64,000 bases of DNA from Mesoterricola silvestris (GCF_030295405.1 NZ_AP027080.1:3766001-3830000), one strand, 5' to 3'; positions 36,164-45,997 are shown, counted from the first letter of the stretch. Notes: generated by a model from the letters alone, not told the origin. Made by a program: numbers and translations.

Positions 36164-37222
36164 CTATTTCTTCCAGCGGATGCGGTGGGTGATGAAAACG
36201 TCGGAACAGAGCAGGAAGAACAGCAGCAGGCCCTGGAACACCTTGGAGATGGAGTAGGGGAGGGCCAGGTACTGCTGGGCCTGTTCCCCGCCCAGGTAGA
36301 GGAGGGCCATGAGGAGCCCGGAGAAGAAGATGCCCACGGGATCCAGGCGTCCCACGAAGGCCACGATCATGGCCGCGAAGCCGTAGCCGGGCGAGATGTG
36401 CTCGGTGATCTGCCCCACGGGCCCGGCGATCTCGGCCACGCCCGCGATGCCCGCCATGGCCCCGCCCACCAGCATGCCGATCCACACGGTGCGCCGGGCC
36501 GAGAAGCCCGCGTAGCGCCCGGCGTTCTCCGCCTGGCCCGCGACCTTCATCTGGTAGCCCATGAAGCTGCGGTTCATGAAGATCCAGCCCGCGATGAGGG
36601 CGCCGACGGCGATGAGGAGCCCGGCGTTGAGCCGCGTGCCCGCCACCAGGATGGGCATGGTGGCCTTGGCCTGGAACAGCCGGGTCTGGGGGAAGTTGAA
36701 CCCGTCGGGGTCCATCCAGGGGCCGTGCACCAGCCAGGACACGATCAGCTCGGCGATGTACACCAGCATGAGGCTCGTGAGGATCTCGTTGGCGTTGAAG
36801 CGCGTCCTCAGCCAGGCCGGGATGGCCGCCCAGAACATGCCGCCCAGGGCCCCGGCGATGATCATGGCCGGGAGCAGGAGCAGGCTCGAGGAGTCGTGGA
36901 AGTGCAGGGCCAGGCCGCCCCCGGCCAGGGCGCCGATGAGCAGCTGGCCCTCGGCCCCGATGTTCCAGATGTTGCCCCGGAAGCCCACGGACAGGCCCAC
37001 CGCGCAGAGGATGAGGGGCGTGGCCTTCAGGAACAGCTCGGCGACCCCGTACTTGTCCTGGATGGGGTTGAGGAAGAAGACCTTGAAGCCCTCCACCGGG
37101 CTCTTGCCCAGGAGGTGGAAGAGCAGCATGCCCGAGGCCACCATCAGCCCCACCGCCAGCAGCGGGGACAGGTAGCGCATGAGCCGGGAAGGTTCGGGAC
37201 GCTGTTCGAACTTAAGCCACAT
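36164..37222 (-). CDS. ABC transporter permease, nucleoside-type (first permease)
   Basis: A 352-residue permease of the YufP class. Hallmarks: LCAVGLSVGFRGNIWNIGAEGQLLIGAL (the N.GAEGQ motif of BMP-linked permeases), RFNANEILTSLMLVYIAELI, and GFAAMIVAFVGRLDPVGIFFSGLLMALLY. About eight to ten membrane segments. Its start overlaps the ATPase gene by 11 bp. With its partner permease and the duplicated ATPase it makes a complete importer core. Confidence 0.92.
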   Translation of the reverse strand: MWLKFEQRPEPSRLMRYLSPLLAVGLMVASGMLLFHLLGKSPVEGFKVFFLNPIQDKYGVAELFLKATPLILCAVGLSVGFRGNIWNIGAEGQLLIGALAGGGLALHFHDSSSLLLLPAMIIAGALGGMFWAAIPAWLRTRFNANEILTSLMLVYIAELIVSWLVHGPWMDPDGFNFPQTRLFQAKATMPILVAGTRLNAGLLIAVGALIAGWIFMNRSFMGYQMKVAGQAENAGRYAGFSARRTVWIGMLVGGAMAGIAGVAEIAGPVGQITEHISPGYGFAAMIVAFVGRLDPVGIFFSGLLMALLYLGGEQAQQYLALPYSISKVFQGLLLFFLLCSDVFITHRIRWKK

Positions 37223-38768
37223 GGGGCGCCTCTTCCTTGGCCAGATCCGCGTCCGGCCACATTCCGCTCATCCAGACGCCCACTTCCTCGACCCCCGTCT
37301 CCGAGGTGGCCTTCGACGGCGAAAGGCGGCCCTTGGCGATCACCACGAGGCGGTCGCAGATCTCGAACAGTTCGTCCAGCTCCTCGGAGATCACCAGGAC
37401 GGCCGTGCCCTTCTCCCGGAGCCCCAGCAGCTGCTGCCGGATGAAGGAGGCCGCGCCCACGTCCACGCCCCAGGTGGGCTGGGCCAGCACCAGGACCTTG
37501 GGATCCTGGAGGATCTCCCGGCCCACGATGAACTTCTGGAGGTTGCCCCCGGAAAGGGACTTGGCCTCGCTCCCGGCCCCGCCGCACTTCACATCGAAGA
37601 GCCGGATGCAGTCGTCGGCGAAGCTCCGGGCCGCCTTGCGGCGGATCATGCCGAAGCGCACCATGCGCCTGCGGAAGGCCGTGAGGAGCACGTTCTCGGT
37701 GAGGGACAGCCGCGGAACCGCGCCGCGCCCCAGGCGCTCCTCGGGCACGAAGCACATGCCCAGGGCCCGGCGCCGGGAGGCGTTCATGCGCCCCGCGGGC
37801 TCTCCGCACACGTGGATCCACCGCTTGTCCGGGACCGGCTCCTCGCCGGAGATGGCCCGGAGCAGCTCCTGCTGCCCGTTGCCCGAGACGCCGGCGATGC
37901 CCACGATCTCGCCGCTGCGCACCTCCAGGTTGATGTCCTTGAGGTCCACGCCGAAGGGATCCTCGGATTTCACCGAAAGGCCCTCGATCCGCAGGCGCAC
38001 CTCCCTGCCCTCCTCGGGCTCGCCGTGGCTGAAGGTGGGCAGGTCCTCGCCGATCATGAGGCGGGCCATGGTCTTGGGCGTCTCCTGGGAGGGGGTGCAG
38101 TGGCCCGTGACCCGGCCGTTGCGCAGCACCGTGGCGGTGTGGCAGAGCTCCTGGATCTCGTCCAGCTTGTGGCTGATGTAGAGGATGCTCACCCCTTCCG
38201 AGGCCAGCTGGCGCAGCGTCTCGAAGAGCTTGCGCACCGCCTGGGGCGTGAGCACCGAAGTGGGCTCGTCCAGGATGAGGAGCCGGGGGTTCTGCAGCAG
38301 GCACCGGATGATCTCCACCCGCTGGCGCTCGCCGACGCTCAGGGCGTGCACGAGCCTGCGGGGGTCCACCGGCAGGCCGTACTTCTCCGAGATCTCCTCG
38401 ATGCGCCGGGAGAGGCCGGCCAGGTCCAGGCGGCCCGGGACGGCCAGGGCCACGTTCTGGGCCACCGTCAGCGTCTCGAAGAGGGAGAAGTGCTGGAACA
38501 CCATTCCGATGCCCAGCTCCCGCGCGTGGGCGGGGTTCTGCACCGAGACGGGCCGCCCTTCCCAGTGGAGCTCGCCCTTGTCGGGGCGGGTGACGCCGTA
38601 GATGATCTTCATCAGCGTGGACTTGCCCGCGCCGTTCTCGCCCAGGACCGCCCGGATCTCCCCGGGCATGATGGTCAGGTCCACGTTGTCGTTGGCGATG
38701 ACCGAGGGGTAGATCTTGCTGACCCCTTTGATGACTAGCCGCGGTGTCTCGGATTGGGCGTTCGGCAT
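37212..38768 (-). CDS. ABC transporter ATPase with two nucleotide-binding domains (nucleoside importer)
   Basis: A 518-residue cytoplasmic ATPase; the upstream GTG at 38780 would add four residues. The first half has a full Walker A (LGENGAGKSTLMKII), the Q-loop region MVFQHFSLFETLTV, signature LSVGERQRVEI and Walker B LLILDEPTSVLTP. The second half has the degenerate Walker A GVSGNGQQELLRAI that is usual in this class, signature SGGNLQKFIVGREI and VLVLAQPTWGVDVGA, where the Walker B Asp-Glu is replaced by Ala-Gln. So only one site is likely to be fully catalytic, as in sugar and nucleoside double ATPases. It leads the importer operon and faces the divergent amidohydrolase. Confidence 0.93.
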   Translation of the reverse strand: MPNAQSETPRLVIKGVSKIYPSVIANDNVDLTIMPGEIRAVLGENGAGKSTLMKIIYGVTRPDKGELHWEGRPVSVQNPAHARELGIGMVFQHFSLFETLTVAQNVALAVPGRLDLAGLSRRIEEISEKYGLPVDPRRLVHALSVGERQRVEIIRCLLQNPRLLILDEPTSVLTPQAVRKLFETLRQLASEGVSILYISHKLDEIQELCHTATVLRNGRVTGHCTPSQETPKTMARLMIGEDLPTFSHGEPEEGREVRLRIEGLSVKSEDPFGVDLKDINLEVRSGEIVGIAGVSGNGQQELLRAISGEEPVPDKRWIHVCGEPAGRMNASRRRALGMCFVPEERLGRGAVPRLSLTENVLLTAFRRRMVRFGMIRRKAARSFADDCIRLFDVKCGGAGSEAKSLSGGNLQKFIVGREILQDPKVLVLAQPTWGVDVGAASFIRQQLLGLREKGTAVLVISEELDELFEICDRLVVIAKGRLSPSKATSETGVEEVGVWMSGMWPDADLAKEEAPHVA

Positions 38769-39108
38769 TGGTGATCCCACTCAGGCTGACCTTCGATCCG
38801 GCGGTTTCCAGGCGGATCCCCCACAGCGGGGAAGCGCCATATAAATCAATTATTCCAACTGCCCACGGGCGGCGCCTAAATTATGACCGAGAGGTCATCT
38901 CAAGGCAGGGCAGGAAGAGAAAGAGTCACTGGATGCGGTATGCAAGTGAGGATAAACAAAAAAGAGACCATCGTGTCAAAATATTTTCACTCCCGCCGCC
39001 CCCAGGTCCCGCTTGCCCCGTCGTTTGCACACTAAGTTTATCATTTCCAGTAGTAAAATTGGTCGTTCGCCCCAAGAAATGACAGCCGTCACACCTCCGG
39101 AGCCCCCC
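38769..39108. promoter_or_regulatory. Divergent control region of the purine island, with inverted repeat
   Basis: This 340-bp gap separates the importer operon from the guanine-deaminase-like gene. It is much richer in A+T than its flanks. At 38883-38898 it contains ATGACC, GAGA, GGTCAT: a perfect 6-bp inverted repeat that could be an operator for a purine-responsive regulator. An AAAATATTTT palindrome lies at 38978-38987. I looked on both strands for a purine riboswitch core (the conserved three-way junction) and did not find one. No small gene is evident. Promoters for both directions must lie here but none has a convincing -35/-10 pair. Confidence 0.5.
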
Positions 39109-40599
39109 ATGACCGAGCCCAACCTCCTCGTCTGCCGCTGCCGTTTCATGCTCCCCCTGGCCGCCCCCGACCGCTCCCGGCGCATCCAGGACGGCTATGT
39201 GCTCGCCCAGGGCGGGGAGATCCTCGAAGCGGGGCCCTACGACCCGGCGGTGGGCAGGCGCCTGGCGGAAACCTGGGGCCGCCGCCTGCGCGTCCTGCAC
39301 ACCCGCCGGGAGATCCCCTCCGACGACCCCGTGCCCATGCAGGACATGGTGCTGCTGCCGGCCTTCGTGAAGGCCCACGGCCACGACCACGAGCAGCCCC
39401 TCATCGGCATCGCCCGGGACGAGCCCCTCACCGCGTGGCTCGACCACGCCGTGAACTCCTTCACGGGCTTCCTCAACGCCCGGAAGGACGAATTGCGCGA
39501 GCGCCTGGGCCGCACCCCCCAGGCCGTGACGTACCGCATGGCGCGCCTGTGCGACATCCACTACGGCATCACGGCCTCCATGGTCCACCACTGCAACTGG
39601 AACAAGTTCCACCTGGAGGACATCGCCCAGGCCAACGAGGCCGCGGGCACCACCATGATCGTGGCGGTGGGCGGCCAGGACCGCTTCTACGCCAAGGAAC
39701 TCCTGGACGCGCCGGGCGACGCCCTGGCGAGGCTGGAGAAGGCCCTGGCGATCCAGGCCGGATGCGAGCGCACCCGCTTCGTGCCCGGCCCCGACCAGTG
39801 CTTCTCCAACAGCCGCGCGGTGCTGATGCCCCAAAAAACCTGGGCCCGGGAGCACGGGACCCTCTTCCACATCCACAGCTCGGAGGAGCCCCGCACCACG
39901 AAGTGGTTCACGGAATCCATCGAACCCGGGCTCACGCCCGTGGAGTACTTCCAGGAGATCGGCATCCTGGACGGGGGCACCGTCCTGGCCCACCAGGTGA
40001 ACTGCGGGCCCCGGGACATCGAGCTCATCGCCCGCTCCGGCGCCGCCGTGGTGCACAATCCGCTGGCCAACACCATCCTCGGCTCGGGCATGCCCCCCCT
40101 CATCGACATGCTCAAGGCCGGCGTGCCCGTGGCCATCTCCACCGACGGCTCGGGCTCCGCGGACAACCAGAACATCCTGGCCGCGGCGCGCCTGGCCTCC
40201 CAGTACCAGAAGGCCCTGCACCAGGACGCCACGCTCCTCCCGTCCCAGCAGCTCCTGGAGATGATCACCGTCGCCCCCAACCGCATCCTCCGCCTCAACC
40301 AGGGGGAACTGGCCCCGGGACGGCAGGCGGACTGGATCCTCCTGGACCTGGCCCGGCCCAACCTGGTCCCCACCCGCCTGGACAACGTCACCGAGAACCT
40401 CCTCTGGGCCGCCGACGGGTCCGAGGTGGACGCGGTGGTGGCCCACGGCGCGGTGCTCAAGCTGGACGGCCAGCTCCTCCCGTGGCGCGACGGCACCCGC
40501 CCGGAAACCATCCTCGCCCAGGTGCAGGCCCTTTCCGAGTGGTTCGCGGCCTACCGCGCCGAGGCCCCCGAAGTGACGGGAACCGGCGCCCACGGCTGA
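39109..40599 (+). CDS. Amidohydrolase, guanine-deaminase-like
   Basis: A 496-residue metal-dependent hydrolase. The ATG at 39109 has CCGGAG 7 nt upstream. Motifs in order: LLPAFVKAHGHDHEQPLIG (metal-binding HxH), MVHHCNWNKFH, LFHIHSSEE, VLAHQVN (further metal His) and PVAISTDGSGSADNQN (catalytic Asp), then a C-terminal ILRLNQGELAPGRQADWILLD strand pair. This is the deaminase branch that includes guanine deaminase, 8-oxoguanine deaminase and SsnA. Divergent placement from a purine importer and xanthine dehydrogenase supports guanine to xanthine conversion, which would feed the dehydrogenase. A related deaminated substrate is possible. Confidence 0.82.
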   Translation: MTEPNLLVCRCRFMLPLAAPDRSRRIQDGYVLAQGGEILEAGPYDPAVGRRLAETWGRRLRVLHTRREIPSDDPVPMQDMVLLPAFVKAHGHDHEQPLIGIARDEPLTAWLDHAVNSFTGFLNARKDELRERLGRTPQAVTYRMARLCDIHYGITASMVHHCNWNKFHLEDIAQANEAAGTTMIVAVGGQDRFYAKELLDAPGDALARLEKALAIQAGCERTRFVPGPDQCFSNSRAVLMPQKTWAREHGTLFHIHSSEEPRTTKWFTESIEPGLTPVEYFQEIGILDGGTVLAHQVNCGPRDIELIARSGAAVVHNPLANTILGSGMPPLIDMLKAGVPVAISTDGSGSADNQNILAAARLASQYQKALHQDATLLPSQQLLEMITVAPNRILRLNQGELAPGRQADWILLDLARPNLVPTRLDNVTENLLWAADGSEVDAVVAHGAVLKLDGQLLPWRDGTRPETILAQVQALSEWFAAYRAEAPEVTGTGAHG

Positions 40600-40819
40600 G
40601 GACCGAGGATTTCTGGAGTTTTTTTTACGCCTCTGTCACGGACTGGAAACGGCGGGCAGGGAGCTGTATTATACAGAGTCTCAGTCTCTTCATTACTGAT
40701 TGAAATAATTTAGGTTATAAAAAGGACCAAGTCTTTTGAAATCATGTAACTTTTTTTCTTGATTTCACATGAATGGAAATTATTCTTTCAGTCACCAATC
40801 AACAGCCAAAGGAGGCTTT

Positions 40820-43615
40820 GTGCCGAGATCCCGTGGGTCCCTCACCCTTTTTGCATTCGCACTCGTGGCTGTCCCCACCGTCCTGGTGGCCCAGACCAGT
40901 TCCACCTCCGCCCTGGGCGGCGTGATCCGGGACGGTTCCGGCAAGCCCGTGGCCGGCGCCCTGGTGCGCATCAATTCCGCCACCATGATCGGCGGCGAGA
41001 AAACGACGGTGAGCGCGGAGAACGGCGCCTACCGGTTCTCGGCCCTGCCCCCCGGGTCCTTCAGGATTTCGGTGTCGGCCAAAGGCCTTGTGACCCAGAC
41101 CCAGAACGCCCTCCTGGAACTGGGCCGCACCGCCACGGTCAACTGGAAACTGCCCAGCGCCAACGCCGGCGCCACGGTGGAAGTGGTGGCCTCCACCGCC
41201 CGCGTGGACGACGCCGCGGTGGGCCAGACCCAGAACTTCGACACCACCGCCCTGGCCACCCTCCCCGTGGACCGCACCATCACCGCCATCATGGACCTCA
41301 CCCCCGGCGTCAACGGGAACCGGGCCTGGGGCGGCTACTCCGGCGAGAACGCCTACATGATGGACGGCGTGAACATCAGCGATCCCTCCGGCGGAACGGT
41401 GTGGATCTACCCCAACGTGGACTGGTTCTCCGAGGTCCAGGTGGCCGGCCTGGGCGCCAACGCGGAGTTCGGCGGCTACATGGGCGGCTTCGTCAACGGC
41501 CTGGTCAAGCGCGGCGGCAACACCTTCGAGGGCAACGTCAGCGCCTACTACGCGGATTCCAAGTGGCAGTCGCGCATCAACGTCAGCCACCCCGACCTGC
41601 AGGAGGCTGACAAGGACATCCTCCCCACCAAGAACTGGGACGTGGCAGCCGGCGTCGGCGGCCCCATCATCAAGGACAAGCTCTGGTTCTTCGTCTCCGC
41701 GGAACGCTCGGAGCAGCAGACCTCCCCCACCGGCGCCGAACTGCCCCAGCGGGACCAGAAGGTCATGGCCCTGGCCAAGCTCACCTGGGCCCCCACCACC
41801 AACACCACCCTGGAGTTCCTGGCCGAGCACGACTACGTGGGCCGCGACCGGCGCTACATCGACAAGTACACCATGCCCGAGGCCACCCAGAAGGAATCGG
41901 CCCCCAACCATTCCTACAGCCTCACCTGGACCCAGACCATGGATTCGGACAAGGTGCTCACGGTCAAGGCCTTCGGCTACTCCGGACGCTACGACATGCC
42001 CGGCTACGGGGGCAACGCCCTGAGCCTGGACACCATCGACCTCTGGCAGTACGACCCCAAGAAGCCCGCCCGGGAGTTCTACAACAACTCCACCTACGAG
42101 GACTTCAACTACCGGGCCCGGGCCACGGTGCAGGCCACCTTCGACTGGTTCAAGACCGGCCTCATCACCTCCGGCGACAGCCACGCCTTCCGGTTCGGCA
42201 TCGAGCGCGAACAGGCCTCGGACGAGGAGCTGGAGCGCTTCCCCGGAAACCTGAACCTGAACGCCACGATCTACCAGTACGATGACGGCACCCTGGAACT
42301 GGACGGCGACTACCTCATCCAGGGCGGGGGCTGGAACGTGCGCCAGCGCGTGGACCGCCTCGCCGCCTTCGCCCAGGACACCTGGCGCGTCAACGACCGC
42401 CTCACCATCAGCCCCGGCCTGCGCTTCGAGCAGTTCAAGGCCCGCTTCTACGGCGGCGACACCCTCTGGAACAAGAGCACCTACGCCCCGCGCCTGGGCG
42501 TGGCCTACGCCCTCACGGCGGACCAGACCACCATGCTCAAGGCCCACTGGGGCAAGTACTACGCCGGCTACTCCACCTACTTCATCGACCGGGCCATCCA
42601 GTCCGCCATTCCCATGAAGCGCTACTACAGCTGGGGCAACTACCCGGTCATCGGCAATGTCCTGGATCCCTCCACCTGGCCCGACCACACCCCGGGCACC
42701 GCCGACAACTACGAGTACCGGCGCGTGAACGACCTCACCCTCGTGGATCCCAACGCCCGGCAGCCCTACACCATCGAGACCACCGTCTCCATCGACCACA
42801 AGTTCGGCACGCTCTGGAGCGCCACCGCATCCTACGTCTCCCGGGACTTCAAGGACAGCCTGGTGCGCACCGACCAGGGCGTGGATCCCAAGGGGACCTA
42901 CAACACCTTCGTGAACCCCCTGAACGGGCAGAACTTCAATATCTGGAAGCCCGGCACGTACTATGATCCCATCCTCGACTTCAGCGTCGAGAACCACGCC
43001 TACGTGACGAAGAACGAGGACAGCGCCAAGCGCAAGTACGAAGCCGCGACCGTGACCCTGGACCGCCTCCTGTCCAATTCCTGGAGCATGAACCTCAGCT
43101 ACACCCACGCCTCCCTCAAGGGCAACATCCAGCGCGCGGACAGCTACGACAAGGTCTACTACAACCCCAACCTGCAGGCCAACTCCTACGGGAACCTCCC
43201 GGGCGTCAACGACCACGAATTCAAGGCCCGGGGGTTGTACGAGCTCCCCTGGAACATGCGCCTTTCCGCCACCTACACCTACCTGAGCGGCACCCACTGG
43301 ACCCCCACCTATCGCACCGACTCCTACAACAGCACCCGCTACGCCGTGAACCTGGAGCCCCTGGGCAGCCAGACCTACCCCTGCCGCTCCCTCCTGGACC
43401 TGCGGGTGACGCAGATGTTCAATTTCACCAAGAAGGCCCGCATGGAGGTCTTCGTCGAAGTCCTCAACGCCCTGAACCGTCAGGGCGTGACCACCTACAT
43501 CACCCGCGCGAACACCAACACGAACGACAACTCCAGCGTGTACAAGGACTATAAGTACCCCTCGGAGTTGGACGCCGGACGCCGCCTCCAGTTGGGCGCC
43601 CGCTACAATTTCTAG
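40820..43615 (+). CDS. TonB-dependent receptor, Oar-like, with N-terminal carboxypeptidase-regulatory-like domain
   Basis: A 931-residue outer-membrane receptor. I choose the GTG at 40820: AAAGGAGG stands 4 nt before it and the product opens with a signal peptide (PRSRGSLTLFAFALVAVPTVLVAQ). The in-frame ATG at 40769 lacks a ribosome site. Residues about 28-115 are a CarboxypepD_reg-like beta-sandwich (GGVIRDGSGKPVAGALVRI, ENGAYRFSALPPGSFRIS). A plug domain follows (YMMDGVNISDPSGGTVWIY, KRGGNTFEGNVSAYY), then a long beta-barrel ending LQLGARYNF with the terminal Phe of outer-membrane barrels. Context with cyanophycinase and peptidases suggests uptake of an oligopeptide. The 220-bp AT-rich gap upstream shows no clear terminator or promoter. 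Confidence 0.88.
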   Translation: MPRSRGSLTLFAFALVAVPTVLVAQTSSTSALGGVIRDGSGKPVAGALVRINSATMIGGEKTTVSAENGAYRFSALPPGSFRISVSAKGLVTQTQNALLELGRTATVNWKLPSANAGATVEVVASTARVDDAAVGQTQNFDTTALATLPVDRTITAIMDLTPGVNGNRAWGGYSGENAYMMDGVNISDPSGGTVWIYPNVDWFSEVQVAGLGANAEFGGYMGGFVNGLVKRGGNTFEGNVSAYYADSKWQSRINVSHPDLQEADKDILPTKNWDVAAGVGGPIIKDKLWFFVSAERSEQQTSPTGAELPQRDQKVMALAKLTWAPTTNTTLEFLAEHDYVGRDRRYIDKYTMPEATQKESAPNHSYSLTWTQTMDSDKVLTVKAFGYSGRYDMPGYGGNALSLDTIDLWQYDPKKPAREFYNNSTYEDFNYRARATVQATFDWFKTGLITSGDSHAFRFGIEREQASDEELERFPGNLNLNATIYQYDDGTLELDGDYLIQGGGWNVRQRVDRLAAFAQDTWRVNDRLTISPGLRFEQFKARFYGGDTLWNKSTYAPRLGVAYALTADQTTMLKAHWGKYYAGYSTYFIDRAIQSAIPMKRYYSWGNYPVIGNVLDPSTWPDHTPGTADNYEYRRVNDLTLVDPNARQPYTIETTVSIDHKFGTLWSATASYVSRDFKDSLVRTDQGVDPKGTYNTFVNPLNGQNFNIWKPGTYYDPILDFSVENHAYVTKNEDSAKRKYEAATVTLDRLLSNSWSMNLSYTHASLKGNIQRADSYDKVYYNPNLQANSYGNLPGVNDHEFKARGLYELPWNMRLSATYTYLSGTHWTPTYRTDSYNSTRYAVNLEPLGSQTYPCRSLLDLRVTQMFNFTKKARMEVFVEVLNALNRQGVTTYITRANTNTNDNSSVYKDYKYPSELDAGRRLQLGARYNF

Positions 43616-43687
43616 TTTGGTCCATTGAACGTGAGCGGCGCGGTGGGTCTCCGGACCCCCCGCCCGCGGCCTCGCCGAAAGGAAGCC

Positions 43688-44509
43688 ATGCTCCGCAGTT
43701 GCCTTCTCCTTCTCCTGACGTGCCTCCTGGGCGCGGCGCCGCCCAAGGGCACCCTGGTCATCGTGGGCGGCCACGGCACCACGCCCGACATCATGGACGC
43801 CTTCCTCAAGGGCGCCGGGGGCCGGGGCGGCGTCATCGGCATCATCCCCACGGCCACCGAGGACCCCGAAGGGGAGATCAAGGACTGGAACGAGACCCTG
43901 CCCCCCAACGGCATCACCCTGGTGCCCCTGGACGTGCGCAAGCGCGAGGATTCCTCCGCCCCCGCCATGCTCGAGGCCGCCGCGCGCTGCACCGGGTTCT
44001 GGTTCTCCGGCGGGGACCAGGCCCGGGTGGGCGACAAGATCGTGGGGACCCCCCTCCAGAAGCTCATCCTGGACAAGTACAAAGCCGGGGCCGTGGTGGG
44101 CGGCACCAGCGCGGGCGCGGCCATCATGTCCAAGATCATGCTGGTGGGCGAGGATGTCTTCGGCAAGCTGGACCTGAGGGAGATGGGGCCCAACGCCTAC
44201 ATCACCCGGGAAGGCATGGGCTTCCTGCCCCCCGACGTGGTCATCGACCAGCACTTCGTCAAGCGGGGCCGCCAGAACCGGCTCCTGAGCATCGCCATGA
44301 CCTACCCCGGCGTCCTGGCCATCGGGGTGGACGAGACCACCGCCCTGGTGGTGCGCAAGGGGGTGGGGACGGTGTACGGCGCCAGCGGGGTCATGGTCTT
44401 CGACACCCGGGGCATGAAGCTCAAGGGGGGCTCCTTCACGGACCTCAAGCTCCACTTCCTGCGCAAGGGCGGCACCATCGATCTCGCCACCCGCGCGGTC
44501 AAGCCCTGA
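43688..44509 (+). CDS. Exported cyanophycinase-like peptidase (S51 family)
   Basis: A 273-residue serine peptidase. The ATG at 43688 has AAGGA 5 nt upstream and opens a signal peptide (MLRSCLLLLLTCLLGAAPPK), so it is exported, like extracellular cyanophycinases and unlike cytosolic CphB. Core motifs: TLVIVGGHG, IIPTATEDPEGE, FWFSGGDQARV, and the nucleophile elbow VVGGTSAGAAIMS with Ser141. IDQHFVKRGRQNRLL is also characteristic of the family. Cyanophycinase cuts multi-L-arginyl-poly-L-aspartate into beta-Asp-Arg dipeptides. The next gene starts 1 nt after its stop. Confidence 0.88.
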   Translation: MLRSCLLLLLTCLLGAAPPKGTLVIVGGHGTTPDIMDAFLKGAGGRGGVIGIIPTATEDPEGEIKDWNETLPPNGITLVPLDVRKREDSSAPAMLEAAARCTGFWFSGGDQARVGDKIVGTPLQKLILDKYKAGAVVGGTSAGAAIMSKIMLVGEDVFGKLDLREMGPNAYITREGMGFLPPDVVIDQHFVKRGRQNRLLSIAMTYPGVLAIGVDETTALVVRKGVGTVYGASGVMVFDTRGMKLKGGSFTDLKLHFLRKGGTIDLATRAVKP

Positions 44510-44510
44510 C

Positions 44511-45977
44511 ATGCGGCTCCTCCTGCCCTTCCTCATCGCTTCGAGCCTGCTGGCGGCGCCCGGGGAGCGGCGGATCCCCTCCGATCCCCTGCGCCTGAAG
44601 GCGACGGTCTCGTACGGGGAGATGGAGGCCTTCCTGGCGGAGGTGGCCCGGCCGGGCTTCATCACCGTCACGGAGGAGGGCCGCAGCCACGAGGGCCGCG
44701 CCATCCGCCTGGTGCGCCTGAACCGCGGCGGCGCCAAGGCCCGCTTCAAGGTCCTCTTCTACGCCCAGCAGCACGGCAACGAGATCTCCGGCAAGGACGC
44801 CCAGCTCTGCCTCATCCGGGCCATCGCGGACAAGCCCGCCCTCCTGCCGGAGGACGTGGACCTCTACCTCATGCCCATGGTGAACCCCGACGGGGCCGAG
44901 GCCGGGCGGCGCACCAACGGCGCCCAGGCCGACCTGAACCGGGACCACATCCGGCTCCTCCAGCCCGAGACCCGCGCCCTCCACGCCGTGGCCCGGCGCA
45001 TCCTCCCCCACCTGGCCGTGGACAGCCACGAATTCACCCGGGACGGCAAGGACTGGGACGCCCGGGGCTGGGACTGCTGGCCCCTGATCACCCTGGACGG
45101 CCTCAACGCCCCCTGGATTCCCGCGGCCCTGCGCCGGGAGGCCCTGGCCCGGGTGGAATCCGCCCGGCCCGTCATGGCCCGGGCCGGGTACCCCTACGCG
45201 CGCTACACCGTGGGGGGCCTTCCGCCCCTGGACGAGATGCGGCCCTCCACCACCGAGGTGGACGACGGCCGCAACAGCCTGGGCTGCATGGGCACCCTCT
45301 CCTTCATCATCGAGGCCGGCGTCCGCCGGGAACCCGGCGCCCCCCAGGACCTCCCGGCCCGCGCCGACGCCTACACCCGGCTGTACCGCCACCTCCTGGG
45401 CACCGCCGCCTCGAGGCGCAGGGTCCTGGCCCTGTGCGAAGCCGCCCGCAGGGAGCCCCTGCCCCCCTACCTTCCCACGAACTTCTTCTGGGCCGCCCTG
45501 GAGGGCCGCACCGGCACCGTCAAGGTGACGGAACGGGCCACGGGCAAGGTGCTGGAGGTCCCCTCCCCGGGGCTCATGACGGACCTGGTCGTCAAGCGCA
45601 GCGTGCCCACGCCCCGGGCCTACGTCGTCGACGCCGCGGCCGCGGGCACCTTCAAGGCCCTCCTGGACCGCCACGGGATCCTCTATTCCCAGGCCGGACC
45701 CGCCCCCATCCAGGCCGAACGGTGCCGCCTCCTGCGGGTGGAGGCCGGCTACGACGATATCTACGGCCGCTACGAGAACCGCCAGATCGTGGAGCGGGAC
45801 CCCGCCGCCCCCCACGCCTTCCCCGAGGGCTCCCTGGTGGTTCCCCTCGATCAGCCCCTGGCGCGCTGCGCCATCGGCATCCTAGAACCCTGCCTCCTGT
45901 ACGGGCTATACAGCTACCGGGATTTCAGCACCCTGGCCCTGCCCGATGGTACCCTTCCGGTCTGGCGCGCACGCTAG
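44511..45977 (+). CDS. Exported M14-family zinc carboxypeptidase
   Basis: A 488-residue metallopeptidase with a short signal (MRLLLPFLIASSLLAAPG). Zinc ligands are in QQHGNEISG (His88, Glu91) and DSHEF (His173). The substrate-carboxylate Arg motif is ADLNRDH (Arg144), and the catalytic Glu is probably in TLSFIIEAGV. The peptidase domain ends near residue 290. About 190 residues with no recognised domain follow. M14 enzymes remove C-terminal residues from peptides. Tight packing between cyanophycinase and isoaspartyl dipeptidase suggests it acts on the same polymer or on its products, perhaps releasing side-chain Arg or Lys, but that is inference. Confidence 0.87.
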   Translation: MRLLLPFLIASSLLAAPGERRIPSDPLRLKATVSYGEMEAFLAEVARPGFITVTEEGRSHEGRAIRLVRLNRGGAKARFKVLFYAQQHGNEISGKDAQLCLIRAIADKPALLPEDVDLYLMPMVNPDGAEAGRRTNGAQADLNRDHIRLLQPETRALHAVARRILPHLAVDSHEFTRDGKDWDARGWDCWPLITLDGLNAPWIPAALRREALARVESARPVMARAGYPYARYTVGGLPPLDEMRPSTTEVDDGRNSLGCMGTLSFIIEAGVRREPGAPQDLPARADAYTRLYRHLLGTAASRRRVLALCEAARREPLPPYLPTNFFWAALEGRTGTVKVTERATGKVLEVPSPGLMTDLVVKRSVPTPRAYVVDAAAAGTFKALLDRHGILYSQAGPAPIQAERCRLLRVEAGYDDIYGRYENRQIVERDPAAPHAFPEGSLVVPLDQPLARCAIGILEPCLLYGLYSYRDFSTLALPDGTLPVWRAR

Positions 45978-45997
45978 CCGGACCTTGGAGTCGCACG

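Noticed and set aside
38769-39108. Purine riboswitch ahead of the importer or deaminase
   Set aside because: No three-way-junction core with the conserved loop sequences could be found on either strand. Only a short inverted repeat was found.
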